DNA of 64,000 nucleotides from Paraspadella gotoi. Its lineage: Eukaryota; Chaetognatha. This document shows positions 10,832-21,869 of the stretch, one piece after another. Below the pieces are notes generated by a model. That model searched no databases, was not told where the DNA came from, and was given only the letters and a program-made list of their open reading frames with translations. The stretch lies in assembly GCA_051294375.1 (NCBI GenBank), contig CM119268.1:18742615-18806614 (forward strand), written 5' to 3'. The position numbers and the translations under genes are program-made. Each line of letters opens with the position of its first letter. Positions within the stretch are counted from its first letter, which is position 1.

Positions 10832-10865
10832 CATAAGTAGTAGCTTCCCCCACCTCCCACCTCAC

Positions 10866-11051
10866 CACATGCTTCCTGTCCAGCCATTCTGTCTTCGTCG
10901 TGCAGATAAAGAATTGGCTCTTGTTCGTGTTGGGCCCCGCGTTCGCCATCGACAGCACACCGGGTCCAGAGTGTTGCAGGTGAAATTTCGTCGTCGAAGG
11001 GCTGACCGTAGATGCTCTGACCCCGTGCCGTCGCTCGGGTGAAGTCCCCGC
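10866..11051 (-). pseudogene. Cyclophilin exon 2, inverted damaged copy
   Basis: Reverse-complement counterpart of 20559-20749. The acceptor (CTTTTCCAG) and donor (GTGAG) are preserved. The exon measures 186 bp rather than 191, so bases are missing and the reading frame is lost inside. The stretch encoding [18 protein letters not shown] is intact at the 3' part of the exon (10866 upward). Confidence 0.85.
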
Positions 11052-11714
11052 CTGGAAAAGAGAGGGGAGAGGCTTTTAGTGAAAGAATAAAGAGGAAGTG
11101 TGGTTGATAGAGAGGTAAAGTCGTTTAATAGAGAGGAAGTGTTGTTGAAAGATAGGTAGCGTTGATAGAGAGGATTATATTTTAATGACGTAGTGGGAGA
11201 GGAGTGTCGATACAAGTAGAAGGGAAGTAGAGAGAAAAGAGGAGGATAGAAAGGGAGGAGAGGAGAGAGAGAGGAGGAAATAGAGAGGAGAGAAGAGGAG
11301 GAGATAGAGAGGAGAGGACAGGGACGATAAGGGCGTTGATGAAGAGCAACTGGGAAGAAGTTTTTGGAAAGGTTTAGAAACTCTTTCCAATAAAAAGGTC
11401 GAGCTTTAGTTTAAAAGATAATGATAATTCAAGTTCTTTACATACAATTTGCACATACTGAGAGAAAATATAACTTGTGAGACAAATGTTGTATTTACTT
11501 AAACCTCAAAAAAAAAGAAAAACTTGTCGTAAACACCGACGCTTCTCTGTCCAACATACTTAGAGCGAAGCTTAAGTCTCTTTCAATCACCCGAGCGCGA
11601 GTATTAATAGCGGCGAAAAATGAACAACGAGAGAAAAAAAGGACAATAACAATAAAGTCAACAAGGAAGCAAAAGAGAGACTAAAAGCGTGCGTAGAAAC
11701 GACTTCCGAATGTA

Positions 11715-11716
11715 AA

Positions 11717-11755
<39 letters not shown>

Positions 11756-11815
11756 CAAGAAAGAAAGAAAGAAAAAAGAAAGAAAGAAAGAAAAGAAAGA
11801 AAGAAAGAAAGTAAA
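11715..11815. repeat. (AAAG)n microsatellite
   Basis: AAAG units with a few interruptions lie in intron 1 of the inverted cyclophilin copy. The matching tract in the other arm (19762-19869) is the complement, (TTTC)n, with a different length and interruption pattern. Confidence 0.95.
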
Positions 11816-12491
11816 AAAAAGAAAGAACTAATGGCTAATAGCGAGAAAGTAAAATTGGCTGGGAAGATAGACGACGTTCGCGGGTAAGTGAATTAACGAG
11901 AGTAAGTCACGTAAGCATGGACTTATTCTGTTGTCTGTGTTGTCGTCAATTATTAAACTGTTTCGTCACTGAATTATTACCTAATTGTTTCAGTCCTCGG
12001 AATTTGTTAAGGGGAGAAGGCCACAGAAACAATATTTTCATTATCAAATTAAATTATTCGCTGACGAGCAGAAAACAGAGTCATTGTGGAGCGAGAATAA
12101 AAAAACACAAAAAAAAAAAACAAAAACAAAAGAACAGAGGGATTACCACTGAGAACCGTAGAACCAGTGAAAGAGAGAGAAATATGAAATTCTCATTTTT
12201 ACTTTTTAATCGAAAACATATGAAAAACAAATAAATAACAACGAAGTACGTAGTTAAAGGAAAAATATTATTTGAAAATTAAAAAAAGAAGGTCAAAATA
12301 GTAGAAAAACTAAAATTTTACGCTCAAAAATAGTGTTAAATACGTATAGGTTTTAGTATTTTTGAAATATTTTGAGAAAAAAGAAATTTTGATATCTTTT
12401 ATTCATTTGCTATAATTTAATCTAAAAATAAAATATAAATAAACTTTTTCACTTTACTTTCCACCATCCCGAGTTCCTCACCCTAACTCAC

Positions 12492-12684
12492 CTGAATCAT
12501 AAACCGAGGGATGATGCGGTGTGGAAGGCGCTGCCTTGTAATCCGACCCCTTCTTCCCGTGCAGAGAAGCGGAAATTCTCGGCGTTTTCGGCACCACACG
12601 TCCGGCCGAAGCCTCCATGGTGATGCGTCCGGCGTCGTACTCGCCCGAGGAGAACGTCGAAATAACGCGAGGCAGAGCTGACAT
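12492..12684 (-). pseudogene. Cyclophilin exon 1, inverted damaged copy
   Basis: Minus-strand copy of 18886-19078. The start ATG (12684-12682) and MSALPRV are kept. GCGTTATTTCG has lost a T relative to GCGTTTATTTCG, and compensating or further indels follow (GACGTTCTCCTCGGG, GGAGGCTTCGG), so the rest reads out of frame. The donor is shortened to CAGGTGAG. On its own this copy could not make the enzyme. Confidence 0.85.
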
Positions 12685-12770
12685 TTTGGTTTTCGTTGTT
12701 TTGTTTTGATTTTTATTAGTTTTTTTTTGTTTTTATTTTTTATTTTTTCTTTATTTTTTTAGATTAATTC

Positions 12771-12787
12771 CCCTTTTATATATTTAA
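12771..12787 (-). promoter_or_regulatory. TATA box of the inverted cyclophilin copy
   Basis: On the minus strand the sequence reads TATATAAAAGGGG about 90 bp upstream of the ATG at 12684. It is identical to the element at 18788-18800 in the intact copy. Confidence 0.5.
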
Positions 12788-13225
12788 TTAATAATTTGTT
12801 ATTTCTTTGTTTTCAAATCACTGTTTTTATTCAAGGCTAGTAAAGTGAAAATAGAGAAAAATGAGGTAGGTTGAGCTTTTGCCGGGAAATTATTTTTTTA
12901 TCTTTATATTAGTAAAATTTTTAATCGTCTCAGTCTCTGTCACGCTGTCTCTGTCTCTCACGCCAAATCGTTTTTTCCGCAAAGAAATAAAAAAAAAGAT
13001 AAAGAAATGCGAACGATCGTTGATTTAAGGAGAAAGCTCTCAGTCTCGATCTCGCTCCACGTCTCGCTCTCTCGCTCTCCATTTTTCTTCACTCTTCTCT
13101 TTTCTCTCGCTCTCATCGCTCTCTCGCTCTCGCAACGCCCACTCGGTCTCGTTCCGGTCGCGAGCGCGTCGGCGTCGAAAATGACGGAGACTGAATTTCT
13201 TTTCCGCTGCTGAGGTTTATCGTTT

Positions 13226-13258
<33 letters not shown>

Positions 13259-14137
13259 CAAGCTCCTCGTTAGTCGTCGTTAAGGTCAACGCAAGAGACT
13301 CGAGTAATCAGCCGTCGTCGTTGTTATATTCGTTGTTTGTTTTGTCGTATATGTGGTTTATAAATCAACAAGTGCCTTCGTCGTCGTCGTCGTCGTCGTC
13401 GGCGTCGTTGTCATGGGAGACGCCCTTCGATGAGATTAAAAATTTCGTGCGAAACACCTATTTGTTTGTTTTTTTTTTTTTTTGTTTTTTTTAGATCGAA
13501 GACGCTTTCTCCGATTTAGGAGATTTGTGGTCACGTGATCTAAGATGATTCGAAACGTTTAGTTAGTATTTAATATTTTTAAGGTGAATCGTTTATATTC
13601 CAGTTTTATTCGCGAAGAGACGTCGTTTCCAGTGACGCCTGAAGAATTAAAGAAAATAAGTTTGAGGAAGAGAAAAAAAAATCTTACCTTTTTCTTTATC
13701 AAGCGGAGATAAACAATAAAAAATTCGTGCTCCTTAATTGCCTCTTCCTCTCCCTCTCCTCTCTCTCTCCTCTCTCCCCCTTCTATCCTTTTTCTTCTCT
13801 TCCCTCCTTCTCCTCCTTTCTTCTTTCTCCCTTTTCCCTTCCTCTCTCTCTCTCCCATTTCTGCTCTTTTCATCTCTCTTCATGTTATTTTCTCTTTTTA
13901 GTCTCTCGTGTTTGTTTTTGGACTGTTTTTCTTTGACACTGCCGATGATAGGGCTCCACAGACGTCGACCAAAACGACGACAGTGACGAAGACCACGGAC
14001 GACGTTGACGACGACGATGACCACGACGAAAACGATGACGTTGACCCCGAAAATATAAAAAACGAGGATGATCCCTAATGGTCAATGGTCGTCGACCAAA
14101 ACGATGCTTATGACCATCACGATTACAAATACTCAAT

Positions 14138-14162
14138 AATATAATTATAATAATAATAATAA

Positions 14163-14208
<46 letters not shown>

Positions 14209-14210
14209 TA

Positions 14211-14249
<39 letters not shown>

Positions 14250-14275
14250 TAATAAATAATAATAATATAATATAC

Positions 14276-14310
<35 letters not shown>

Positions 14311-14345
14311 TAATAATAATAATAATAATAAAATGAATAATATAA
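14138..14345. repeat. (AAT)n microsatellite
   Basis: Long interrupted AAT/ATA array. The mirrored array in the right arm (17466-17540) is much shorter, which is one of the larger length differences between the arms. Confidence 0.95.
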
Positions 14346-14542
14346 ATAATAATAATATTAAATAAATATTAATGATGATAGTAATGGTAATAATGATAAT
14401 GATAATAACAATCAAAAGTAAAAAACGACGACGACGATGACGACGACGATCATAATACATCAGGATTTCTCTGCCGTTGATGAGAATTTTATCTTATGAA
14501 ATTTTTCCTAGTGCTTTTTTGTTTGTTGTTGTCTTATCTTTC

Positions 14543-14549
14543 TCTCTCA

Positions 14550-14630
<81 letters not shown>
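14543..14630. repeat. (CT)n microsatellite
   Basis: Nearly pure CT dinucleotides with short breaks. The mirrored GA tract in the other arm is at about 17213-17288. Confidence 0.95.
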
Positions 14631-14631
<1 letters not shown>

Positions 14632-15450
14632 CTCCGAGTGTGTCACTTTCATCTTCACACATTCTTTGTTTCTCGGGACAAAGAAATTTTTTCACCACCA
14701 GGATTTTCTCTCCTAATTATATATTATTTATATATTTATAAACGCAAAACTTAGTTCCTTTTATTGTTTTAACATTACGTAACGTCTTGAAGTAAAAAAT
14801 CTCGCACAACATTTAATGAAACAAATACATGATTACGATCAATTTGAAAATTAAAAAAAAAACTACTGTAATAACTTTTCATTACATAATTGATAAGTGG
14901 TTTAAGGCTAATATTCATCTATTGATCAATGATAATCATTATCTTTTTTTTAAGTCACTCGGTATTTCCGATTTTTATTTTCGTCGCGTTAGGCGTCGAA
15001 GATATCTCGTCTCGATTGGCAAAGCTTGTATCGCTTGGCAGACGCCTATTTTGCTTGCCTCATTCGCAATTTAGCTTTCATTAGGACGAAACCCCTCGTC
15101 GTTCGGTCCTCAAGGTCGCGAAAGAGAATAAAGCATTTGTTTTATTTTTTTCTCTCCTTCGTTTTTCTTTCGTTTCTTCCTTTGTTTTGTTGTTTTTTTC
15201 TTCTTTTGTTCCCCCGAGAAACTTGTTGCATCATTAAGCGGAAAGGAGGCTAAACGGATTAATCAGTAGGAGACAGTGAGAAAAAAGGTTGAGGCGGTGA
15301 GAACGGATGGAGGCGGGTGAGGCCGGTGAGGTGAGGGGAACAGAAGGTCAGATTCTTGAGAAAGAGAGAAAAGCGATTGAGTCCGACTTTGTTTAGATGA
15401 AGTTGATGGGGAGGGTGAGGGGGTTGGTTGTTGTTATTGTCGTTGTTGAT

Positions 15451-15482
15451 GCTTGCTTGCTTGCTTGTTTGCTTGCTTGCTA
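15451..15482. repeat. (GCTT)n microsatellite
   Basis: Eight near-perfect GCTT units with one GTTT variant. The complement, (GCAA)n, is at 16352-16380 in the right arm. Confidence 0.9.
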
Positions 15483-15792
15483 TTGTCGTTCGTGGAGATT
15501 GAGATTTGGGGGATGAGATGAATGCGATGGTGAAGTTGGTAATCCCATTATGAAATTTAAAGAAACATATTATTTTGCTAAAATAATATTAATCTGATTC
15601 GAAATATGGAGAAGAGATATTTCATTTTTTAATAAAAGAACATATAAAGATGGATAAGTTGAGGAGAGAAGGAAAGATGTGAGAACTCAGTCGTGATAAG
15701 TGAAGGAAGTGAAAGCGAATCACAGTCCTCGTGCAAACGTGTATCTCTCTGAAAATGGAATCGAGGGAGACGTGGGACTGGCACACACACAC

Positions 15793-15865
<73 letters not shown>

Positions 15866-15900
15866 TTATAATAAAAGAGGGAGAGAGAGAGAGAGAGAGA

Positions 15901-15972
<72 letters not shown>

Positions 15973-15980
15973 AAAGCCAA
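15793..15980. repeat. (TA)n and (GA)n at the palindrome centre
   Basis: A (TA)n run of about 33 units, then TAATATTATTATAATAAAAG, then (GA)n to 15968 and ATAAAGCCAA before the gap. Only the (TA)n has a partner on the other side, so the GA part and the gap form the loop of the palindrome. Confidence 0.9.
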
Positions 15981-16005
15981 NNNNNNNNNNNNNNNNNNNN
16001 NNNNN
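15981..16005. other. 25-N gap at the centre of palindrome 1
   Basis: A fixed-size 25-base N run separates (GA)n from (AT)n. Five gaps in this window are exactly 25 N, a placeholder size and not a measured distance. Confidence 0.98.
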
Positions 16006-16043
<38 letters not shown>

Positions 16044-17231
16044 GTGTGTGTGTGCCAGTCCCACGTCTCCCTCGATTCCATTTTCAGAGAGATACACGTT
16101 TTGCACGAGACTGTGATTCGCTTTCACTCCTCACTTATCACGACTGAGTTCTCACATCTTTCCTTCTCCCTCAACTTATCCATCTTTATATGTTCTTTTA
16201 TTAAAAATGAAATATCTCTCTCCATATTTCGAATCAGATTAATATTATTTTAGCAAAATAATTATGTTTCTTTAAATTTCATAATGGATTACCAACTTCA
16301 CCATCGCATTCATCTCATCCCCCAAATCTCAATCTCCACGAACGACAATAGCAAGCAAGCAAACAAGCAAGCAAGCAAGCATCAACAACGACAATAACAA
16401 CAACCAAACCCCCTCACCCTCCCCCATCACTTCATCTAAACAAAGTCGGACTCAATCGCCCTTTCTCTCTTTATCAAAATCTGACCTTCATGTTCCCCTC
16501 ACCTCACCCGGCCTCACCCGTCCTCATCCGTTCTCACCGCCTCACCTTTTTTCTCATGTCTCCTACTGATTAATCCGTTTAGCCTCCTTTCCGCTTAATG
16601 ATGCACAAGTTTCTCGGGGAACAAAAAGAAGAAAAAAACAACAAAACAAAGGAAGAAACGAAAGAAAAACGAAGGAGAGAAAAAAAGTAAACAAATGCTT
16701 TATTCTCTTTCGCGACCTTGAGGACCGAACGACGAGGGAGTTTCGTCCTAATGAAAGCTAATTGCGAATGAGGCAAGCAAAATAGGCGTCTGCCAAGCGA
16801 TACAAGCTTTGCCAATCGAGACGAGATATCTTCCGACGCCTAACGCGACGAAAATAAAAATCGGAAATACCGAGTGACTTAAAAAAAAGATAATGATTAT
16901 CATTGATCAATAATGATTAGCCTTAAACGACTTATCAATATGTAATGAATAGTTTATTACAGTAGTGTTTTTTTTTTAATTTTCAATTGATCGTAATCAT
17001 GTATTTGTTTCATTAAATTAAATGTGTGCGAGATTTTTACTTCAAGACGTTACGTAATGTTAAAACAATAAAAGGAACTTAAGTTTGCGTTTAAAATATA
17101 TAAATAATATATAATTAGGAGAAAATCCTGGTGGTGAAAAAATATTTCTTTGTCCCGAGAAACAAAGAATGTGTGAAGATGAAAGTGACAACACTCGGAA
17201 GAGAGAGGAAAGGAGAGAGAGAGAGAGAGAG

Positions 17232-17287
<56 letters not shown>

Positions 17288-17478
17288 TCAGAGAAAGATA
17301 AGACGAACAACAAACAAAGAGCACAGGAAAAAAAATTTCATAAGATAAAATTCTCATCAACGACAGAGAAATCCTGATGTATTATGATCGTCGTCGTCAT
17401 CGTCGTCGTCGTTTTTTTACTTTTGATTGTTATTATCATTATCATTATTACCATTACTATCATCATTAATATTATTAA

Positions 17479-17539
<61 letters not shown>

Positions 17540-18058
17540 GGAGTATTTGTAATCGTGATGGTCATAAGCATCGTTTTGGTCGACGACCATTGACCATTAG
17601 GGATCATCCTCGTTTTTTATATTTCGGGGTCAACGTCATCGTTTTCGTCGTGGTCATCGTCGTCGTCAACGTCGTCGTGGTCTTCGTCACTGTCGTCGTT
17701 TTGGTCGACGTCTGTGGAGCCCTATCATCGGCAGTGTCAAAGAAAAACAGTCCAAAACAAACACGAGAGACTAAAAAGAGAGAAATAACATGAAAAACGA
17801 GAGAGAGAGAGAGAGAGAGAGGCAATTAAGGGAGCACGAATTTTTTTATTGTTTATCTCCGCTTGATAAAGAAAAAGGTAAGATTTTTTTTCTTCTTCCT
17901 CAAACTTATTTTCTTTTAATTCTTCAGGCGTCACTGGAAACGACGTCTCTATCGGAATAAAACGATTTCACCTTAAAAATATGAAATATAACTAAACGTT
18001 TCGAATCAATCTTAGATCACGTGACCACAAATCTCCTAAATCGGAAAAGCGTCTTCGA

Positions 18059-18060
<2 letters not shown>

Positions 18061-18104
<44 letters not shown>
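18061..18104. repeat. Poly(A) run, 44 bases
   Basis: The corresponding T run in the left arm (about 13470-13492) is roughly half as long and is interrupted by G. This is typical homopolymer length noise or slippage. Confidence 0.9.
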
Positions 18105-18106
<2 letters not shown>

Positions 18107-18295
18107 AAATTGGTTTTCGCACGAATTTTAAATCTTCATCGAAGGGCGTCTCCCATGACAACGACGCCGACGACGACGACGACGACGACGAAGGCACTTG
18201 TTGATTTATAAACCACATATACGACAAACAACAACAACGAATATAACAACGACGACGGCTGATTACTCGAGTCTCTTGCGTTGACCTTAACGACG

Positions 18296-18305
18296 NNNNN
18301 NNNNN
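18296..18305. other. 10-N gap
   Basis: Ten N. The left arm reads through the corresponding place (about 13262-13275, CACAAGCTCCTCGTTAGTCG), so the hidden bases can be looked up there. Confidence 0.95.
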
Positions 18306-18787
18306 GGAGCTGCTGTTGTGGTTGCTGTTGCTGCTGCTGTTGTAAAGCGATAAACCTCAGCAGCGGAAAAGAAATTCAGTCTCCGTCATTTTCGACGCCG
18401 ACGCGCTCGACGCCGGAACGAGACCGAGTGGGCGTTGCGAGAGCGAGAGAGCGAGAGAGCGAGAGAAAAAGAGAAATGAGTGAGAGAGCGAGAGAGCGAG
18501 ACGTGGAGCGAGATCGAGACTGAGAGCTTTTCTCCTTAAATCAACGATCGTCGCATTTCTTTATCTTTTTTTTATTTCTTTGCGGAAAAACGATTTGGCG
18601 TGAGAGACAGAGACAGCGTGACAGAGACTGAGACGATTAAAAATTTTACTAATATAAAGATAAAAAAATAATTTCCCGGCAAAAGCTCAACCTACCTCAT
18701 TTTGCTCCTATTTTCACTTTACTAGCCTTGAATAAAACACTGATTGAAAAACAAAATTAAAACAAAAGATAAAAATTATTAATTAAA

Positions 18788-18800
18788 TATATAAAAGGGG
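18788..18800 (+). promoter_or_regulatory. TATA box upstream of the cyclophilin gene
   Basis: TATATAAAAGGGG lies 86-98 bp before the ATG at 18886, which would put transcription start near 18815-18825. The implied leader is short, A-rich and free of upstream ATG codons. The same element is conserved in the inverted copy. Confidence 0.6.
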
Positions 18801-18885
18801 AATTAATCTAAAAAAATAAAGAAAAAATAAAAAATAAAAACAAAATAAAAACTAATAAAAATCAAACAAAACAACGAAAACCAAA

Positions 18886-19078
18886 ATGTCAGCTCTGCCT
18901 CGCGTTTATTTCGACGTCTCCATCGGCGAGTACGACGCCGGACGCATCACCATGGAGCTTCGGCCGGACGTGGTGCCGAAAACGGCCGAGAATTTCCGGC
19001 TTCTCTGCACGGGAGAGAAGGGGGTCGGATACAAAGGCAGCGCCTTCCACCGCATCATCCCTCGGTTTATGATTCAGG
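18886..19078 (+). CDS. Cyclophilin exon 1
   Basis: Encodes residues 1-64 plus the first base of Gly65, including the catalytic Arg56 and the F61-M62-Q64 pocket. It ends ATTCAGG with donor GTGAGT (phase 1). Confidence 0.92.
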
Positions 19079-19788
19079 GTGAGTTAGGGTGAGGAACTCG
19101 GGATGGTGGAAAGTAAAGTGAAAAGTAAGATTTTAGTCTTTCTGTTTATTTATTTATTTTTAGATTAAATTATAGCAAATGAATAAAAGATATCAAAATT
19201 TCTTTTTTCTCAAATATTTCAAAAATACTAAAACCTATACTGTATTTAACTTTGAGCGTAAAATTTTAGTTTTTTTCTACTATTTTGACCTTCTTTTTTT
19301 AATTTTCGAATAATAATTTTCCTTTAACTACGTACTTCGTTGTTATTTATTTGTTTTTCATATGTTTTCGATTAAAAAGTAAAATGAGAATTTCATATTT
19401 CTCTCTCTTTCACTGGTTCTACGGTTCTCAGTGGTAATCCCTCTGTTCTTTTGTTTTTGTTTTTTTTTGTTTTGTGTTTTTTATTCTCGCTCCACAATGA
19501 CTCTGTTTTCTTGCTTCGTCAGCGAATAATTTAATTTGATAATGAAAATATTGTTTCTGTGGCCTTCTCCCCTTAACAAATTCGAGACTGAACAAATTAG
19601 GTAATAATTCAGTGACGAAACAGTTTTAATAATTGACGAGACAACAGACAACAGAGTAAGTCCATGCTTACGTGACTTACTCTCGTTAATCACTTACCCG
19701 CGAACGTCGTCTATCTTCCCAGCCAATTTTACTTTCTCGCTATTAGCCATTAGTTCTTTCTTTTTTTTACTTTCTTTCTTTCTTAATT

Positions 19789-19868
<80 letters not shown>

Positions 19869-21516
19869 TTTACATCGGAAGTCGTTCTACGACGCTTTTA
19901 GTTCTCTTTTGCTTCCTTGTTGACTTTATTGTTATTGTCCTTTTTTTTCTCTCGTTGTCATTTTCGCCGCTATTAATACTCGCGCTCGGGTGATTGAAAG
20001 AGACTTAAGCTTCGGCTCTAAGTATGTATGGACAGAGAAGCGTCGATGTTACGACAAGTTTTTTTTTTTTTTTTCGAGGTTTAAGTAAATACAACATTTG
20101 TCTCACAGTATAATTTTCTCTCAGATGTGCAAATTGTATGTAAAGACATTGAATTATCATTATCTTTTAAACTAAAGCTCGGACTTCGTTATTATGAAAG
20201 AGTTTCTAAACCTTTCCAAAAACTTCTCTCCCAGTTGCTCTTCATCAACGCCCTTATCTCCTGTCCTCTCCTCTCTATCTCCTCCTCTTCTCTCTTCTCT
20301 ATTTCCTCCTCTTCTCTCCTCTCTATTTCCTCTCCTCCTCTTCTCTCCTCTCCTCTCCTTTCTATCTCCTCTTTTCTCTCTACTTCCCTCTACTTGTATC
20401 GACACTCCTCTCCCACTACGTCATTAAAATATAATCCTCTCTATCAACGCTACCTATCTTTCAACAACACTTCCTCTCTATTAAACGACTTTACCTCTCT
20501 ATCAACCACACTTCCTCTTTATTCTTTCCTAAAGCCTCCTCCTCCCTCTCTTTTCCAGGCGGGGACTTCACCCGAGGCGACGGCACGGGGGGTCAGAGCA
20601 TCTACGGTCAGCCCTTCGACGACGAAAACTTTCACCTGCAACACTCTGGACCCGGTGTGCTGTCGATGGCGAACGCGGGGCCCAACACGAACAAGAGCCA
20701 ATTCTTTATCTGCACGACGAAGACAGAATGGCTGGACAGGAAGCATGTGGTGAGGCGGGGAGGGGGGGGGAAGCTACTACTATGTTGATTGGTGGTCATA
20801 AGGAAAGCTAGCGCTATATTATATATTATATTATATTATATTATATTATATTATTATTATATTATATTATTTATATTATTATATTATATTATATTATATT
20901 ATATTATATTATTATATTATGATAGGACATGGAAAAATTTGTCAAGGAACTTTTTTTAACTCTTTATGTGCGACTATTATTTTTAGTCATAACTATATCG
21001 TTCTTTTTATACCACACGAAGATTACAAAATTTTCACTTGTAAAGATTTCGACAAGTAAGACTAAAAAAAATATTGTATTAAATCTTTATAAACAAAACA
21101 TAAATTTCTACTCCAGAAACTGTACCAAGTGTATCATGTAAATAATAGAAGACGTTTTTAATTTGAGATTACTACGATTTTTTATTTCAATTTTAGACGT
21201 ACATGTTTCGGCTTTAACAATGTCTAACATGTAAATAATATTTAAAGTTCCTTGCTTTTAAAACCAATTTACATTTTTTCCTCACCACAATTTTTCCTAA
21301 CTAAAATGAGTTTTATCTTCGGCCACACCTGCAACCATTTATCTGCCGCTCCTTCATGTCTGCTCCTCTATTTTCTCTCCACTCCACTTCCTCTCCGCTC
21401 AGGTCTTCGGGCGCGTTATCGACGGGATGGACGTGGTGTCGCTGGTGGAGGCGCTTGGTAGCAGGAGCGGAAAACCCGCAGCGCGAGCCTTTATCCGGGC
21501 CTGCGGACAGTTGTAG
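18886..21516 (+). CDS. Cyclophilin A-type peptidyl-prolyl cis-trans isomerase, complete three-exon gene
   Basis: Exons 18886-19078, 20559-20749 and 21403-21516 join in frame (193+191+114 bp) to a 165-residue protein. This is the usual length of cytosolic cyclophilin A, and there is no signal peptide. Cyclophilins catalyse cis-trans isomerisation of X-Pro bonds and bind cyclosporin. Visible family motifs are [45 protein letters not shown] and HVVFGRV. The active-site residues R56, F61, M62, Q64, Q112, F114, W122, L123 and H127 (human numbering minus one) are all present. Unusual basic residues occupy positions that are glycine in human PPIA: R60, K110 and R125. The start has context CCAAAATGT and follows a TATA box by about 90 bp. 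A frame-broken copy sits inverted at 9429-12684, probably an assembly duplicate. It could instead be a divergent paralogue of the main cytosolic form. The family call is certain, the orthology is not. Confidence 0.93.
19079..20558 (+). other. Cyclophilin intron 1
   Basis: 1,480 bp from GTGAG to a pyrimidine-rich TCTTTTCCAG. It contains a (TTTC)n tract (about 19762-19869) and a T/C-rich stretch at 20240-20530 just before the acceptor. No other exon is seen inside. Confidence 0.85.
19762..19869. repeat. (TTTC)n microsatellite in intron 1
   Basis: About 25 units, almost pure. It is longer and cleaner than the partner tract at 11715-11815. Confidence 0.95.
20559..20749 (+). CDS. Cyclophilin exon 2
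   Basis: Completes Gly65 and encodes residues 66-128, carrying [12 protein letters not shown], the substrate-loop [10 protein letters not shown]112, F114, W122, L123 and H127. It ends CATGTG with donor GTGAGG (phase 0). Confidence 0.93.
20815..20922. repeat. (TTATA)n pentanucleotide repeat in intron 2
   Basis: Intron 2 spans 20750-21402. Near its start is a TTATA/TATTA array. The left arm has a shorter, degenerate version (about 10105-10155). The left arm also carries the 644-bp insertion next to it. Confidence 0.85.
21403..21516 (+). CDS. Cyclophilin exon 3 with stop codon
   Basis: Acceptor CTCTCCGCTCAG, then residues 129-165 from VFGRV to the terminal CGQL and stop TAG (21514-21516). CGQL is a typical cyclophilin A end. 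The final Glu of the human protein is absent. Confidence 0.92.
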   Translation, partial: VFGRVIDGMDVVSLVEALGSRSGKPAARAFIRACGQL

Positions 21517-21752
21517 GAGCGGAAAAAGGGGGGAGTTGTTGTTGGAGTGGAGAATCTCTGCGGTAGCGAAAGGTCATTAGAGTGAGAGGAAGATTGTGAG
21601 TGCGGTCGCTGGAATGAGAGAAAATTTGACGAAAAACTTTAGAGAACGTCAGGTTGTTGGAATAAAGAGTCGTTGAGGGAGGGAGAGGTTGTTGGAGCTT
21701 AGGGTCGTTGAAGGAGCGAACTCTTTCGCTCTTAGCTGGAGTTCCTCCGTCA

Positions 21753-21758
21753 AATAAA
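21753..21758 (+). terminator. Poly(A) signal AATAAA for the cyclophilin gene
   Basis: AATAAA 237 bp after the stop codon, with a second at 21858-21863. Both lie beyond the end of the palindrome homology, so only this gene copy has them. Assignment is by position only. Confidence 0.45.
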
Positions 21759-21869
21759 CTTGAAGAAAACTAAGGTGGAATTGGAAACGACTGTTGGAAA
21801 TGGCGGCCGACAGCGTCGATTACGATCGTCCGAGGAACGCCCGCACAAAAAAACAAAATAAAAGACAAT

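Larger units (their letters stand above)
9340..15858 (+). repeat. Left arm of large palindrome 1
   Basis: This stretch is the reverse complement of 16042-21630 over its whole length, including the cyclophilin exons, (AAT)n, (TTTC)n, TATA box and the sequence next to the central (TA)n. The arms differ by many one-base insertions and deletions and by one 644-bp insertion (10188-10831). Homology stops near 9340 on this side. The arms meet around a 25-N gap, which favours a head-to-head joining of two allelic sequences over a natural palindrome. Confidence 0.9.
16006..21630 (-). repeat. Right arm of large palindrome 1
   Basis: Reverse complement of 9340-15858. It starts in (AT)n followed by ACGTGTGTGTGTGCCAG and ends near 21630, just after the cyclophilin 3' end, where the two arms lose similarity. 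This arm carries the frame-intact gene and lacks the 644-bp insertion of the left arm. Confidence 0.9.

Noticed and set aside
12060-12085. Hammerhead-like CTGACGA...GAAAAC in cyclophilin intron 1 (also 19500-19520)
   Set aside because: Only three to five bases separate the two core parts, too few for stem II, and no cleavage triplet with stems follows.
9429-12684. Second functional cyclophilin gene
   Set aside because: All three exons contain frame-breaking indels, and the copy sits in a palindrome that is probably an assembly duplicate.
21195-21235. Second hammerhead candidate at ACATGTTTCGGC in cyclophilin intron 2
   Set aside because: The GTTTCGGC half is followed by TTTAACAATGTCTAAC, so the complement of CUGAUGA is absent. 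The left-arm copy reads ATTTTCGGC and also lacks the core.
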